Assembly: GCA_030568195.1 (NCBI GenBank)
Contig: JAJLTO010000003.1
Coordinates: forward strand, 1,262,501-1,326,500
Source: Dipodascopsis uninucleata var. uninucleata
Lineage: Eukaryota > Ascomycota > Lipomycetes > Lipomycetales > Lipomycetaceae
Length of the DNA: 64,000 nucleotides
Direction of reading: 5' to 3'
Shown in pieces: positions 11,045 through 23,300 of this stretch (the stretch's first letter is position 1; every line of letters starts with the position of its first letter). The notes below the pieces were generated by a model, which saw nothing but the letters and a program-made list of their open reading frames with translations, was not told where the DNA came from and did not search any database. A program made the position numbers and the translations under genes.

Positions 11045-13198
11045 ATGGCTTCGGTACCACAATTTTATTGTAAGTATATTCTATTGCCATTGATCCGAAA
11101 GCATAGCGTATATGATGTTGTGTTCTATATAATGGTGGCGCTCAAATGATTATGTATCTCGCGTACCAATATGCTGTACTAATATCGGGGATTTTAAAGA
11201 CAGGACATCGAAAGCAATTGGCTTGGTCGAGTCTACGCCGAAATATGCTGATTTGGAAGGATTTCAAACGTGAGTGAAATATATCTGGTTGTTTTTGGAA
11301 GACTCTAGAATTAACATTGTACATATTGCTCGTTATTAGACCATCTGGAAACCTCCGTACTTGTGCCTATTCTCCGGACGGTAGTTTCTTTGCGTATACT
11401 ACGGTTGACAATGTAATAATTGTCGACACTAAGACTGGATCAGTGGCTCAATCAATTGACCTTTCAAATGTTTATGATGTCTCATTTTCTCCCAAAGGAA
11501 GCTATATATGCACATACGAAAGGCCTGGAAAGACAGAGGATAACTCTAACCTCTACAAGAATTTTAAAGTGTGGGATGTGTCTAGTGGTGAACAGATTGC
11601 TGAGTTTGTCCAAAAAGTTCAAAATATGGCCAATTTCCAGTTCACTTATGATGAGAAGTTTTGTGCCAGACTTGTTCCCAATGAAATACAGTTCTTTGAG
11701 ACTAAGAGCCTTGGATCACGTAAGTATCCTTTTACTAGAAGAGGATCGATTAATTCTCCTTGTATGCAGTCTCTTCTAACAATTCTTTTTAGCTGCTGCT
11801 CATAAACTCAAAGCGGAAGGATGCTCATCTTTTGCTATCTCACCTGGTCATAGTTATTATGTCGCTGTTTTTATTCCTGAAAGGAAGGGAAAGCCAGCCT
11901 TGGCTGAAGTCTACAATGCTCCAAACTTTGTCCGCCCATTGTCAAGTAAAGCATTGTTCAAGGCAGAAAGAGTTGTTTTGAAATGGAATAATCTAGGAAC
12001 AAGTCTTTTGATTTGGACATCTACTGATGTTGATCAAACTGGAAAGAGCTACTATGGAGAGTCCACATTGTATCTTCGTGGAATTGCTGGCAATTACGAT
12101 AGCAGGATTACTCTTGATAAAGAAGGACCAATCCATGACGTTGCATGGTGCCCAGATTCTAAAGAGTTTACAGTTGTGTATGGATATATGCCTGCTAAGA
12201 CAACAGTCTTCAATTATCGTGGTGACCTGGTTAGATCACTTCCCACTGGACCTAGAAATACTATACTCTATTCGCCTCAAGGACGATACATAATTCACGC
12301 TGGATTTGGTAATTTGCAAGGTGAAGTCGATATATACGACAGAGTCAATAATTATAACAAAGTGTCTACCATAGATGCATCGAATACTAGTGTATGCGAG
12401 TGGAGCCCGGATGGCCGCTACATCTTGTTCGCGACCACAAGTCCTCGACTTCGCGTTGATAACGGTGTGAAAATTTTTCACATTAGTGGAAAGCTAATGT
12501 ATGTTCGAGAAATGAACGAGCTATTTTCTGCTTCATGGAGACCAGAAAGTCCGGAATTATATCCCATAAGAGCTACATTGTCTCCTGCCCCTGAACCGCA
12601 CGTATCTGCATTGGGTGTGGAGCTTAAGAAGCCTGTTAAAGCCGCCGGTGCATATCGACCGCCACACGCTCGAGGAAGTGCAACTCCATTGATGTTCAAG
12701 CGAGAAGATGAAGGTGGCCTAGCTTCTAGTAATGGCAGCTCTTCCGAGTCAGGTACGATCCGACAGCAGCGATCAAAGGGATCAGCACGTGTTGTTCCGG
12801 GAGCTGCACCTGCTCGGACGGACACTCCTGACGAAAGTCTATCCAAGACGGCGCTACGAAACAAAAAGAAACGTGAAGCTAAAAAAGCGCGTGAAAAAGA
12901 GACCGAGCCAGCTGTCATGACCGAGCCAGCACCTACTAACGGTAGTACGAAGTCTATTAATGGAGCAGCTACTCCAAAGAGAGCCTCACCTGCACCAATT
13001 GCTACTGTAGCATCACCACCTGCTAGTGATCCTCAGAATGAGAAGAAATATAGAGCTCTTATGAAGAAGTTGCGTGCCATTGAAGATCTTCGAGCCCGCC
13101 AGGTTAAAGGAGAGAAGCTCGAAGACACTCAAATTACGAAGATCAAGACAGAGGAGGCCGTTAGGGCTGACCTGGCTGCACTTGGTTGGAAAGAGTGA
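11045..13198 (+). CDS. eIF2A: Translation initiation factor eIF2A (beta-propeller)
   Basis: Four exons, join(11045..11069,11200..11269,11340..11719,11793..13198), encoding 626 residues. The joined N-terminus (MASVPQFYYRTSKAIGLVES, then FQTPSGNLRT) matches fungal eIF2A. Conserved blocks follow: KSYYGESTLY, GPIHDVAWCPDSKEF, YGYMPAKTTVF, AGFGNLQGEVDIYDR and TTSPRLRVDNGVKIFH. After the WD-type propeller (to about residue 430) come AYRPPHARG, a low-complexity linker, KTALRNKKKREAKKA and a C-terminal helix ending LGWKE, all typical. eIF2A binds Met-tRNAi and 40S subunits and has roles in alternative initiation. S. cerevisiae YGR054W is the orthologue. Intron 1 must use an AAG acceptor at 11197-11199, because the CAG four bases on creates an immediate stop. 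Intron 1 is 130 nt; the others are 70 and 73. Confidence 0.95.
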
Positions 13199-14656
13199 TG
13201 TCTCCTAGAATGAATGGGAGTGGTATTTTAATTAAGTTAAGCAAGTATATTTGGAAGGTGTCAGCTACACTTTACTTCGGGCAGGCTTCGCTTATGAATA
13301 TTGTGCTTCGCGAGCCATTTAGTATCTCAAGACATATCTCGCGACAGCGTCGCAATTGTCCTATTGAGAAGTCTTGCTGGATGCAATGTTTACTATGAAT
13401 CACTCTATCATCCTTTCTATTACCGTTTTGTAATGTATTTAAAATGTTATTTACATCTATTTTTATATTATTGACCTAATTTCCCTCATGACCGTGCCTA
13501 TCTTTGTCTTCGAAAGGGGTTTGATACGTGCTATTTGTTCCTTTCCACACCAACATTGAACGCTATGGTGACGTATTTTAATACATCTATCTTAACAGGA
13601 CTTGAATGTACGTACTTTTGTTATAGTCACCATTCAGCTTAATCGCTTTATGTCATTTGTTATATACTATAAAATCACTGCGTACGGCTCTATTAGATGT
13701 TCAGTTGGTTGTCATATATATCAAAAGTATTTTAGCTTATCTTTCCACACATACTGCCTATAATATCGGCGCTTTTCCATCTATACGTAGTGCTACCGTT
13801 TAGAAAACCTCCTCATAGAAGGCAAGCAGTGCTTGATATAGTCTGGATATAGTCTAATCATGGTAATGTCGGGTCCTGTCGACTATGACAATGGGACTTA
13901 CTCCTAATGTAGAAGCATATGTGCTTATTACTGTTGTAAACAAACATAATATAGTGCGGCGTATTTAGAAAGAATAAAATTATTTTGATTAGTACTCTGT
14001 TTTGATTTCGACTTCCCTACATGACTAACTTCTTCGCAAGTTCCTTTATTCTATATATATTTCCGCATTATATCGATGTGTGCGTAAATGTTATAATACT
14101 GATTAAACTAATCTTATTTAGATAAATTGCTTGATTTCAAAGTTTAGCATTGATTATTGAACTATACATTCGTTTTCTCTGATATCTGCAGTTTTTCAGC
14201 TTTGCTATTCATTCCTTGCTAGCATTTCTTATACGATTTGAATTCTCTTTGAGACTGCTTTCCTAATAATTCAGACCTCAGGCTACAATTTTGCAAATAC
14301 CGGTAGTTCCTATTAGGATCAAATATCGGAACTTCTTTCTCAAGCTATTAAGTGCTCGGAGTGTGTCTGTAAACTTGATCGAGGTAATTGAGAAGCAAGA
14401 GTCACTGAATTAGTAAAGCTGTAGACTATTGCTTCAGACAGTGAAGGACCGGCCTTCCGGTGTATATGCGGTAAGAAAGGTCTAGCGTTGTGAAGCAATA
14501 TTAGGTACTTTAACGCCCGAATAAAGAAGGTCGTCCGCGTCCTGACTAAGAACCAGGTAAATATTTGAATACGTATGAAAGTACATGTTGAGATACATCT
14601 AGAAAAAGTAGTCTAGATAGGAGCAAAAATTTAAGAGGACAAACAACTAAAGTTAT
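13199..14656. other. Intergenic, no gene seen
   Basis: About 1.45 kb of AT-rich DNA: the 3' flank of eIF2A and the upstream region of the next plus-strand gene. A 70-codon frame immediately after the eIF2A stop (13186-13398) has no recognisable motif. I see no tRNA boxes or repeats. Confidence 0.5.
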
Positions 14657-15301
14657 ATGAGTTTGAGAATAAATATGGAAGAACAGTCGCCAATGCTCTC
14701 TCTTAAACGACGTAGAGAACCGGGCGCTGTACGAGACGAAGACAGCGATTGGACGGATGATTACAACTTGTATAAGAAAACAAGACAGGTAGGGTGGTGT
14801 TGTCCTGGATTTATTGAAATTCCTTTAATAAGAAGTATTCAGTCGGATTCGACTGTAGCAGATAATAGCGGCGTCGCGAACGAGAACGGAACCGGAAACG
14901 AGGACGAGACCGTGAGTGTAGTTAAGCTGCAAAACGAAGGTTTAGCAACCAGCATTGTTGAGTATAATGTTCAGCAACACCATCAATCACAACCGACAAA
15001 CGTAAGTTTAGCCGTGTCACCCGAATTTCTCAGAGCCGTTATTCCTAGAATAAGCCAAATGCAGTTCGAACTGTCAAGTCAGGTGGATATGCTTAAAACT
15101 CTTATCATTAATCACGCCTATGAGTACCTTGACAGTAGCATTGGTGAGAGAATCCAAGATCCCAATCAGCTGATGCATGAATCTGAAGCTGCACTTCAGG
15201 AAATTGCCAATCAGTATTATAATGTCGCATCAAATGTACTCAACTCTACGCTGAAAGACTTTTTGGAGTCCCTTCGACAAAACACTTCTCAACACCATTA
15301 A
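14657..15301 (+). CDS. Unidentified small acidic protein, probable 54-nt in-frame intron
   Basis: The open frame has 214 codons. Codons 45-62 (VGWCCPGFIEIP and on) are hydrophobic and Cys-containing and look foreign in an otherwise polar protein. They coincide with a good intron, 14789..14842: donor CAG|GTAGGG, branch-like TTAAT, acceptor TTCAG, 54 nt, no stop. Spliced, the product is 196 residues and reads KKTRQ-SDSTVADNSG. The N-terminus has a basic KRRRE patch (possible nuclear signal) and an acidic segment. The C-terminal half (from about SPEFLRAVIPRISQ) is predicted helical and could oligomerise. A second Met lies at codon 7. I recognise no family. It could be a nuclear regulator, but nothing in the sequence proves function. 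Confidence 0.6.
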   Translation: MSLRINMEEQSPMLSLKRRREPGAVRDEDSDWTDDYNLYKKTRQVGWCCPGFIEIPLIRSIQSDSTVADNSGVANENGTGNEDETVSVVKLQNEGLATSIVEYNVQQHHQSQPTNVSLAVSPEFLRAVIPRISQMQFELSSQVDMLKTLIINHAYEYLDSSIGERIQDPNQLMHESEAALQEIANQYYNVASNVLNSTLKDFLESLRQNTSQHH

Positions 15302-15590
15302 TTCCAGTGAATATTTATAGATCAATTTTATTACATAGAATGGCGTCCACATGATATATAGTTTTTCATATATTAGACGTTAAGTTTGTTTGCCTATAAT
15401 GAGAAAATGACTCCGATAAAAATCTTTTGAGAATTCATTCATCAATTACCGTTTCAATGCTCAAACTATTTCCAATGACTGCGACTGTCTAGTACATCAT
15501 ATTAAACCCCGATCCAAATAATTTTCAAAACAGTAAGAACTTGTTAAATGTACTACAAGGTGCATATGCTCTCTAAAATCTAAATATAAA

Positions 15591-17151
15591 TCACTTCCGC
15601 AGATCCACAATCTCAAATGGCAAACCATCTCTTACAGATACGTGACCAGCTGGCATCATCGCTGAAGTATATATATTCTTCTCCGGATGAGGATGAAAGG
15701 TTCCAGGTAACCGACATTCTGTCACAATCTTGAGACCAGGAGGATCCGTCAATCGGAATATTCCCCATCTGTACGCCAACAAATGTTAGTAATGTTATGG
15801 ATATCGTCGCATCGTAGTCCCAATTAATAATCACGGGTAATACTTACGAAGGGTCATGCATCGGAGCACAAACAATTGCGATAGATTCAGCTAACATAAG
15901 TTGATATGAATTTTGAGTATGTAAATCTATAGATGAAAGAAAGCATGTCTGTGTGGGATGAGTCTATACATGTTAAAAAGGATAATTAGTAACCAAAAGT
16001 CTACACCATATATCTAATAACGCATATGAAGCAACAGTACACGTACATGAATCCATCCTAGAGTGAAAAGTTCGTTTTCATCGAGAAAACTGAAGAGAGA
16101 TTCCTCGTCTTTGGTCACGCATGTATCTGTTGTCGATTCCTGCTCTGGAATTGCTAAATGAGTCACAAAAAAGGCATTTCTATTCAGTTTACCACAGAGA
16201 ATACCACAAGTCTCAAGCTTCCGTTTAGTATTCGGTAATGCAATATCAAGGAATGATGATCGTAGCTCGGAAGGCAGGAAAATCGTTCTAAGCGATGATC
16301 CTCCTTCAGTCGTTGCTTTAGCCTTATGCTCGATGCTAGATGTAGTCGACACGCCTTGCACCTGCGCCACCGGGATTATCGTAAATTCTTGTTTATCATG
16401 CGAAGGAACAGATGTGTTATATAACTTGTCACTATCCTTATTACGCAGAGATATTGAAGCCTCTGTAGAAAATGTTGGACGATAACTTGAAGTCTGAAGT
16501 CGTAATAAGTCTTCATGTTCGGCGGCACCAAGACCACGTAGATCTGAGGGCTTAAAACTAATATTCGGTGCTTGTCCAGACGATATATCATTTGAGTCTT
16601 CTTGATCCTGTGTCTTATTCAGATATTGGTTTTCTGGTCTTTGTCGAGCCCTTTCCAGCTCTTGTCTTCGCAATAAAATCTGCAGCTCCCGTTTTTTGGC
16701 TCTTCCATACTGTTCATTGATAGCCACCTTCAGCACCTCCAGTCTATCTAATACTCCAGGTAGACTCTATAAAATTTTATAAGAATCAGTCCAACATAAT
16801 ATGTTTACTACTAACAGAATATATATCTAGTTGACTAACCTTACGAAGAGCACCTAATCGACTCTTCTCTGACGCATGTCTCGATTCTGGATGGTTTGGT
16901 AAACTCTCAAGTAATAACTGAGCATATCTTAGATAGAGAATATAGGCTTCATCAAAATTGCTCTCAGAATCATAAATTTGGGCCTGTCTCAATATAGTAT
17001 TGGCTGTACGAATCCAATACCGCAAATGTATTGTTGGATCAAAGTCATATTCTTTCGCAGCTTCGGATAATTCTCTAATTCCACGTATGCGACCAGAACT
17101 CTGAAGAGCCCTATCATGCTCATCCTCTCCCGTACTATAATCTAAGCTCAT
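15591..17151 (-). CDS. sst2: AMSH-type JAMM deubiquitinase (S. pombe sst2 / human STAMBP)
   Basis: Four exons, complement(join(15591..15768,15848..15963,16047..16766,16840..17151)), encoding 441 residues; introns are 73, 83 and 79 nt. Residues about 20-120 form the USP8/AMSH dimerisation (MIT-like) helical domain, including [13 protein letters not shown] and [17 protein letters not shown] charged linker follows, then the JAMM/MPN+ domain from about 265. Glu289 (LETCGILCG) and the zinc motif [18 protein letters not shown] give His344, His346 and Asp357. The family tail GTFHPH and [16 protein letters not shown] is present. AMSH cleaves Lys63-linked ubiquitin on ESCRT cargo at endosomes; S. cerevisiae lacks it, S. 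pombe has it. An intron sits between the two zinc-ligand histidines, so correct splicing is essential for activity. Confidence 0.95.
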
Positions 17152-17497
17152 GTTCTAACATTCGCGTCACGATATTGAATATCTTTTAATACCTCCGATC
17201 TTTTGAATAAGATAAATGGGACAAATTATTGAAATTAAAAACCTGGCATCTTACAAGTAGGCAAAGTAGGAGAACGACAATTAAAATTAACCAAAGAGAA
17301 AAAGTCATGTGACATGAATTAAATAATTATTAAAAGCTATATTGGTTACAATAAGTTTTATCCATCAAAGAGACGACAAGATATCTCAATATCGGTATTG
17401 ATTGGTATTTTATAAATAGCAAAATAGCGAAACATTCAGATAGTTATAACGCAAGCAAGTTAACAGAACAGAAAGAGTCAGAAATTAACTAGAGAGA
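17152..17497. other. Short spacer between HOP1 and AMSH genes
   Basis: A 346-bp spacer between two minus-strand genes, holding the HOP1 3' flank and the AMSH promoter. It is AT-rich with no recognisable element. Confidence 0.5.
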
Positions 17498-20309
17498 TCA
17501 ATACTTGGGATTCATAGCTTCTTCAACAACAGATATCTTCCGCTTTCTCAAAATGTCTTTCTTCAAATGTCCTGGCGACTGTTTGGTATACTCGAAGTTA
17601 GTAATTTCACAGCTTTGATGGTGAGAAGTTTTTGCCAATTTGTCAAGATCATCCATCGAAAAGGGTGTTTCGGGTATTGCTATAATCGGGTTGAGCTCTT
17701 GAGTTTTACTTTTCTTGCTGGCTGGGGTTTTAGCAAATTTAGACTTCCCCATAGAGTCGTCTAACGTAGAGTGTTCTGGTGTCTGTGAGTCGCCCTGAGA
17801 TGGCATTTGAGACACACTGGCAAGGCTCCTATAATACATACTTTGATCATCTGAATCGCCATCCAAGTTAATGGGATCAGATCCGTATTTAGACAAGGCT
17901 TCATGAAGCCTTTCTGCCTAGAATAAATTAGCCTGACGATAAATCACCAAAAAATTTTTTTGTCTTACCGTATCTTGAATATTTTCGGATGCATCAAAAT
18001 ATTTTTTTCTTATTTCAGATTTAAACGTAGACGATTTGACTATTACTGGTATATTGGCAGCCGAGTGCTTTCTCCAGTGTTGCTGATACGATCCGCGGAA
18101 AATCAAAACACCCTCAATTCGAAGAAGGCGTAACACGAGAGCCATTTCTTGTTTCGTACAGCCTAATGTATTATGAAATGCTCCGAAGAAATTTGTATTT
18201 AAGCTGACTCCAAAGTGAGACCACAACAACTTGATTGCACGTCTGAATATGGCCGCTATCTTGATCTTGTGTAGCATCTCTTCACTAATATTGTCAAATT
18301 TGCATCGACAACATGTGAATGGTTCTCTCAATAAGGGATCTTTTGCATGGCCATATCCATAACAGTACATATGCTTCCATATCATACATCTACCGCATTG
18401 GACCTAAAATAAATAATATATGTTAGACAAAGTTGATAAATCCGGTCTAAACAAACAGTATAATATGTACCAGATCGTAGTCCTCGTTATTATCACTAAA
18501 TCCGCAATCGCAAACGACGTAGAGACTGTTTGAATCTTGATCAACTGTCAAGCCATTCTGCGTTTCCAAAATACTTTCGTTGAACTTATCATCAGACAAA
18601 TTAGACTCAGTATGCTTTTGTGAAGACATATCAATATCTGAAGATGAATCTAACGTCATGTTCTGAACGGCCCTGGTCATCGTTTTGGTTAGCTGCTTGT
18701 CAGTGGATGATTTCTTATTCTTATTGGTCCTTGAAGGAGAAATAGGAATATTAGCTTCAGAATTCGACTTTTGACAAAGTGGGCGACGAGTTGATATTCC
18801 ATCCTTTTTCTTATCGGAACTTCTGGGTATAGCAATTGGCTTTGCAGCATTAGAGGCATAAGAAGATGAATTCTTAGCCTGAGAAAGATGTGTAGGCTCG
18901 ATCTGACTGTAAGGTATGACAAGCTGCGAGGACATAAAAACCTGTGTGTCTTGTCCGGAGGGTGATGGTGTTCCGAACTTGAGATGACTGAGTTAGCATA
19001 CATATCAAGTAAAGACATTACACATTTAATATCCATCCGCAAATTACCATTTTTTGGAGTTCTTTCTTTGTTTTCTCCTTTGACACAATTGATGGTGTCT
19101 GGGACAATGATGAAATCTCTTTATCAGCCAATACAGACGCTTCATCGAAAGCCCAGGTAGGTGCATCTAAATCTTTGGTAACCTTTTCTACTCGGGCACG
19201 TTTGATACCGGACGTAGCAGGTGGTTCATTTTCTACCTCTTGCCTCTCGGGAATGTTGGATATTTTTACAGATACTCTAAATAGGGAAGAAATGGTAGTC
19301 AGTTAAAAATTTAGACAGTTAAATAGAGATATGAATACTAGAAATTGACATACGCATGCCAACCAGCGTTCAAAACACCAGCATCTTGCTTCTCAAGCTC
19401 TTCATCCAGTCCTAAGCTGAACTGTAAATCGGGATCACTGGAGGCATCCTTAAAACCCGGAGGCTGATAGTCGCTGGGACAGGTATCGTCAAAGAGCAGT
19501 CGTATGGTGAGATAGCGGTCATCTATATTATGGAGTGAGACAACGAACTAGTAGGATTAAAATGAAAAAAAGACTTACCTGGAAGAGGTGGAAGCGTCTG
19601 AGTGATCATAATGAATCGGCGCATCATTTGTTGAAGATTCTTGCGGACCTCTAGTCACATCGTTAATAATTCGACATCAAAGGAAACCTGAAAAATTATT
19701 TATTGATCATTACTTACCGTCATTCGTTACGCCCATTTTTATCTTGCCTCCGCGATCGTCGTCCAACTCTAATTCAGCTTGGTCGTCCTCGCGATAGGCA
19801 ATGTTAAATGTATACGATTCAGTGACATCGTAAGGGTTCGACGCATCCAGATAGATTGCCAACATGACAGCTCTAAGATATTTCTTTTCTAGAGCATCAA
19901 AAATTCCGTTTTCCACCCAATCTAAAAAAGTATCTCCTTGTTCGGATAAGCCTCGTTTCAGTTTTTTAAGACGAACGTAGTCTTTTGGATTTAATGGCGA
20001 GCCATTAGGCGTTCCCACGAAGCGCTCTTCGATATAGTTGTCATCCGAGAACAGACCACTAGCCAAAGATGAATTAGTATACATTTTCTCTAGAGACACT
20101 GTCGACGCTCATGTTCACGTAGCAACAGGAGATAGCAGCATGAGAGATACTGAGAATACATACCGCAGAAAAGTCAAACAGCCAAAGGCTGCGCTCAGAA
20201 ATGTTTGGACGATCTCTTGAGACTGGCGGGCAGTCGTGAAGATCTTCTGACTCTGGTCGCCATGCTTGTTGATCTGCTTCTGGTGCTGGTTCCGGAGCAG
20301 CTGTGCCAT
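17498..20309 (-). CDS. HOP1: Meiotic chromosome axis HORMA protein Hop1
   Basis: Eight exons, complement(join(17498..17917,17969..18403,18471..18977,19048..19276,19354..19522,19579..19650,19718..20058,20164..20309)), 772 residues. The exon 6 start could instead be 18941 (12 residues fewer). The HORMA domain (about 29-255) starts with QSQEIVQTFLSAAFGCLTFLR and includes LQQMMRRFIMITQTLPPLP. A PHD-type zinc finger follows (about 471-523: CDCGF, VQCGRC, CCRC), then a winged-helix region (about 530-600), as in the chromatin-binding region described for HORMAD proteins. The SQ/TQ sites in the linker and exon 8 suit Mec1/Tel1 phosphorylation. The basic C-terminus (RKRKISVVEE) may be a closure motif bound by the HORMA domain of another Hop1. 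Hop1 organises the meiotic axis and promotes interhomologue recombination. Its presence implies meiosis. ACGCGT boxes lie upstream. Confidence 0.93.
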
Positions 20310-23300
20310 GATGGATAGTTTGCAGGAAGGCGTTTACTGAAGCAAACGCGCTGATTGGAATGATGAATAATATAACCAAGACCAAGAAGTATCTACACGC
20401 GGCGGCAGACGAGGATGACTAAACGTATTGATAGGTAGACGCGTCGTATGGTGACAGAGGACTGCTTGACTATGTCCGAAGATGAAGAACGATACCTAAG
20501 CAGTCAAGTGCATAAGCCAGTACTAGGCAGACTGGCTGATTGTAGATAGCGAAGTAAATAATCGTTTCTTGCAGGTGTAGTTCGCAATTCTAATAAGTTG
20601 AAGTACGCGACGAGGCTTGCCGTGGGAAAGAAAGCAGAAAGCACTGCCGCAAATTCCCTAAGAATGCAATAAACCTAATGGCGCGTGCGAAGCACGTAAC
20701 TAAAAAGATAGTAAAAAACACAAATATTTCGGGAAATTGTGTTACCATAGCAACGACGCGCTTGAGGGGGCTAACTTTACGCGGTGCCGCGTAAAAGTAC
20801 TCGTACGAGCATCTTGTATTAGGCTTCTTGGAGCAGCGTCTATCTAGGAGCAGGTAAGCCGTCAACAAGTGAACGCGTTGATTTCGCGTCCACGGTATAG
20901 AGTATAGACGTGGCGGGCGAAAATAAAGGTGAGGCCACAATTTCCACGCAAAAGAGTTATGTTAAGAACAACACCAACATCGAATGCTTATTATGCAGCT
21001 AGCGCGAGAAGAGAATGGTAAGAACGTAAAATGTGAAACTCCGGAATGCTCAACAAGAAGAAATAAATAGGGCTACAATTAATTACGCATCCAGGGAGGG
21101 AGTGAAGGTACACTTTTAGCCCAAATTAATAAACTGTAGCCAGTTAGCCACTCGAATACTAAATATCGAGTCTAGCTTATATTGGATACCCAAAAATAGA
21201 ATACTTGCGAGATATTTGCAGCTACAAATTTAGACGTCACGTTATATTATTTCTGATCGGAAAATTTGATTTCTTAGCACAACTTGCCATAGCATGTAAA
21301 TCCGTTGCGCTCTAGGAAGCACGGTACCGTATTAATTCAATCTAGTACAAAATGGCCGTGTAAGCGATCCGAGGGTATCGTGACGACATTATATCTATGC
21401 TCAGGATTTATGAACTGCATCTTAGGAGAAGTCGTTCCGCATCTCGTCTTATCGTTGTCACAGTTATGAGAGCTTGAAGCAGATGCAGTAACGTATAGTG
21501 TTCGTAGACGTAGACAGACGGAAAGCGCTTGGTCGCTCTTCTGCATCGTTCATTTTGTTCGGCCATTTTTTTAGATTTCCTGTGGCTATCACGGATAGCT
21601 CCTTATAATGGCAGCAATACTTGGATACATTCGACTCTATTGCCTGTTGCTTACAAAGATAGACCAGATTTCTTCATCTTGCGTGAAATTCAAGTTCATA
21701 TGGAGCAGGTGCCACCCGGGAGTCAAGTCGTCCTGCATACTGGCTGCAGATGGCGGCATATAATCTATTTTGGGATACCCAACAGGAGTGCGCTATTGCA
21801 AGCAATCGAGTAAGCACATCGAGAATAAGGGCATTTTGTGGCGAGTTTTCACAGGCGATCACCGCTGCTACTTGGCAGAGCGGCACCACGCATAGACCTA
21901 CGCTCTAAAAGAAAACAAGAAACTATGGCATGGCGATGGCGGTTCCTCTGGTCATACTGAAACCTAGGCACTCAGCGATCATCATCACAGCAGCTGTAGG
22001 GTTTTCAGAATGAAAAAGTCTCGATAAACTGCACTAGCGTTAAATGGATTAGCCTGTTCTAGATATATTGTATTTTCGTGTAGTCATACATAAGGGAACT
22101 AGACTTTGGATCTAGCATATAGACTGGGTAATCTGATTAGCCATATATGAACATAAAATAACCTAAAGTGAACTTCTCGTGCGCCTTTGCAGCATAGTGT
22201 AGATTTCCGGTGATCTTATCCTAAAACTGGTTCATCAATAGTCATATTTTGGTCGTAGACCATGTGCGCCAGACTAGCTATGTTTACAGTAGTGCTGAAT
22301 CTTACTGACAGACCGAATGTGAGGATGAGCCCGACTGGAGGAAACCAATTTAGAAAGTGAAAATTTATTCGCCATCTCTCGGACACAAGAGCCATCGAAA
22401 GCAGGGACTTAGAGGCAGCAGCAGCCAAAGTCCGTAGATGTGGTGGTACAAACTACAAGCGCGATCTACAAATTCTAAAACATCTGTATCGCCAATAGAG
22501 CAAATGGCGATAACAGTATCTACGAGGAACCATAATGCTTGCTACTTTTGAGCACATTAAGGCTGAAAGTTATATAGTCTTTGCTCTTAGATATAACTAC
22601 TACCCCCGGGAGACAGTGAAAGCTCGTTGACCAGGCCAAGTAGACCTCCTCTCATTCTATTTACCCTAACGAAGACGAACAGGCATCTAATCTACACTCC
22701 TATCCTGTGCTGCTAGTCCAGTACACGCTGCCATTTCACGATAACAACTAGCGATCCCTCTTAGAAAGGAGCCACTGTACGACAACAAGTCTTGAAGAAT
22801 TTGCAGCGATTAATTTATTCTTTAAAATTATTAGGTTGAAGTATTATGTAAAGTTTGAAGAGGCCACACTCTAGCCAGAATTAAAGTAGCATGCTTTTAG
22901 TAAGAATAATAGTCAAAGGTAAATAGAATTTGGTCTGCATGGCCCTCATTGAGCAAATGTCTAACGACTGCGCGATTAAGCCTCTAACGTTCACAACACT
23001 ACTTGTTTGTCGCGCCTCGCTGTACCTGTGTGCCTGGATTTGCTAACCCGGCTTAGGCATTTTGGTTGTGAGTGATCTTTTGTGCTCTGCATTAGGTTTC
23101 ATCTCTGCAATTAATATATATGCGTATACGACGTCTCCTGGATAAGTCGCCTTCTCAGAGACGTTTCTGTCGCATATGTATGTGTACAGCAACGAGCCTC
23201 TAAATGCTGCGTATCAATCTTCGGACCGCTGTTCTCTGGAGACATCTCTCACCACATGTGCATGCTCCTATATGTACAGAAAGGATCACTTGCTACCGTT

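Noticed and set aside
20590-20940. 116-codon minus-strand frame upstream of HOP1
   Set aside because: Contains one hydrophobic stretch but no motif, irregular composition, and no splice partners; probably chance within promoter DNA.
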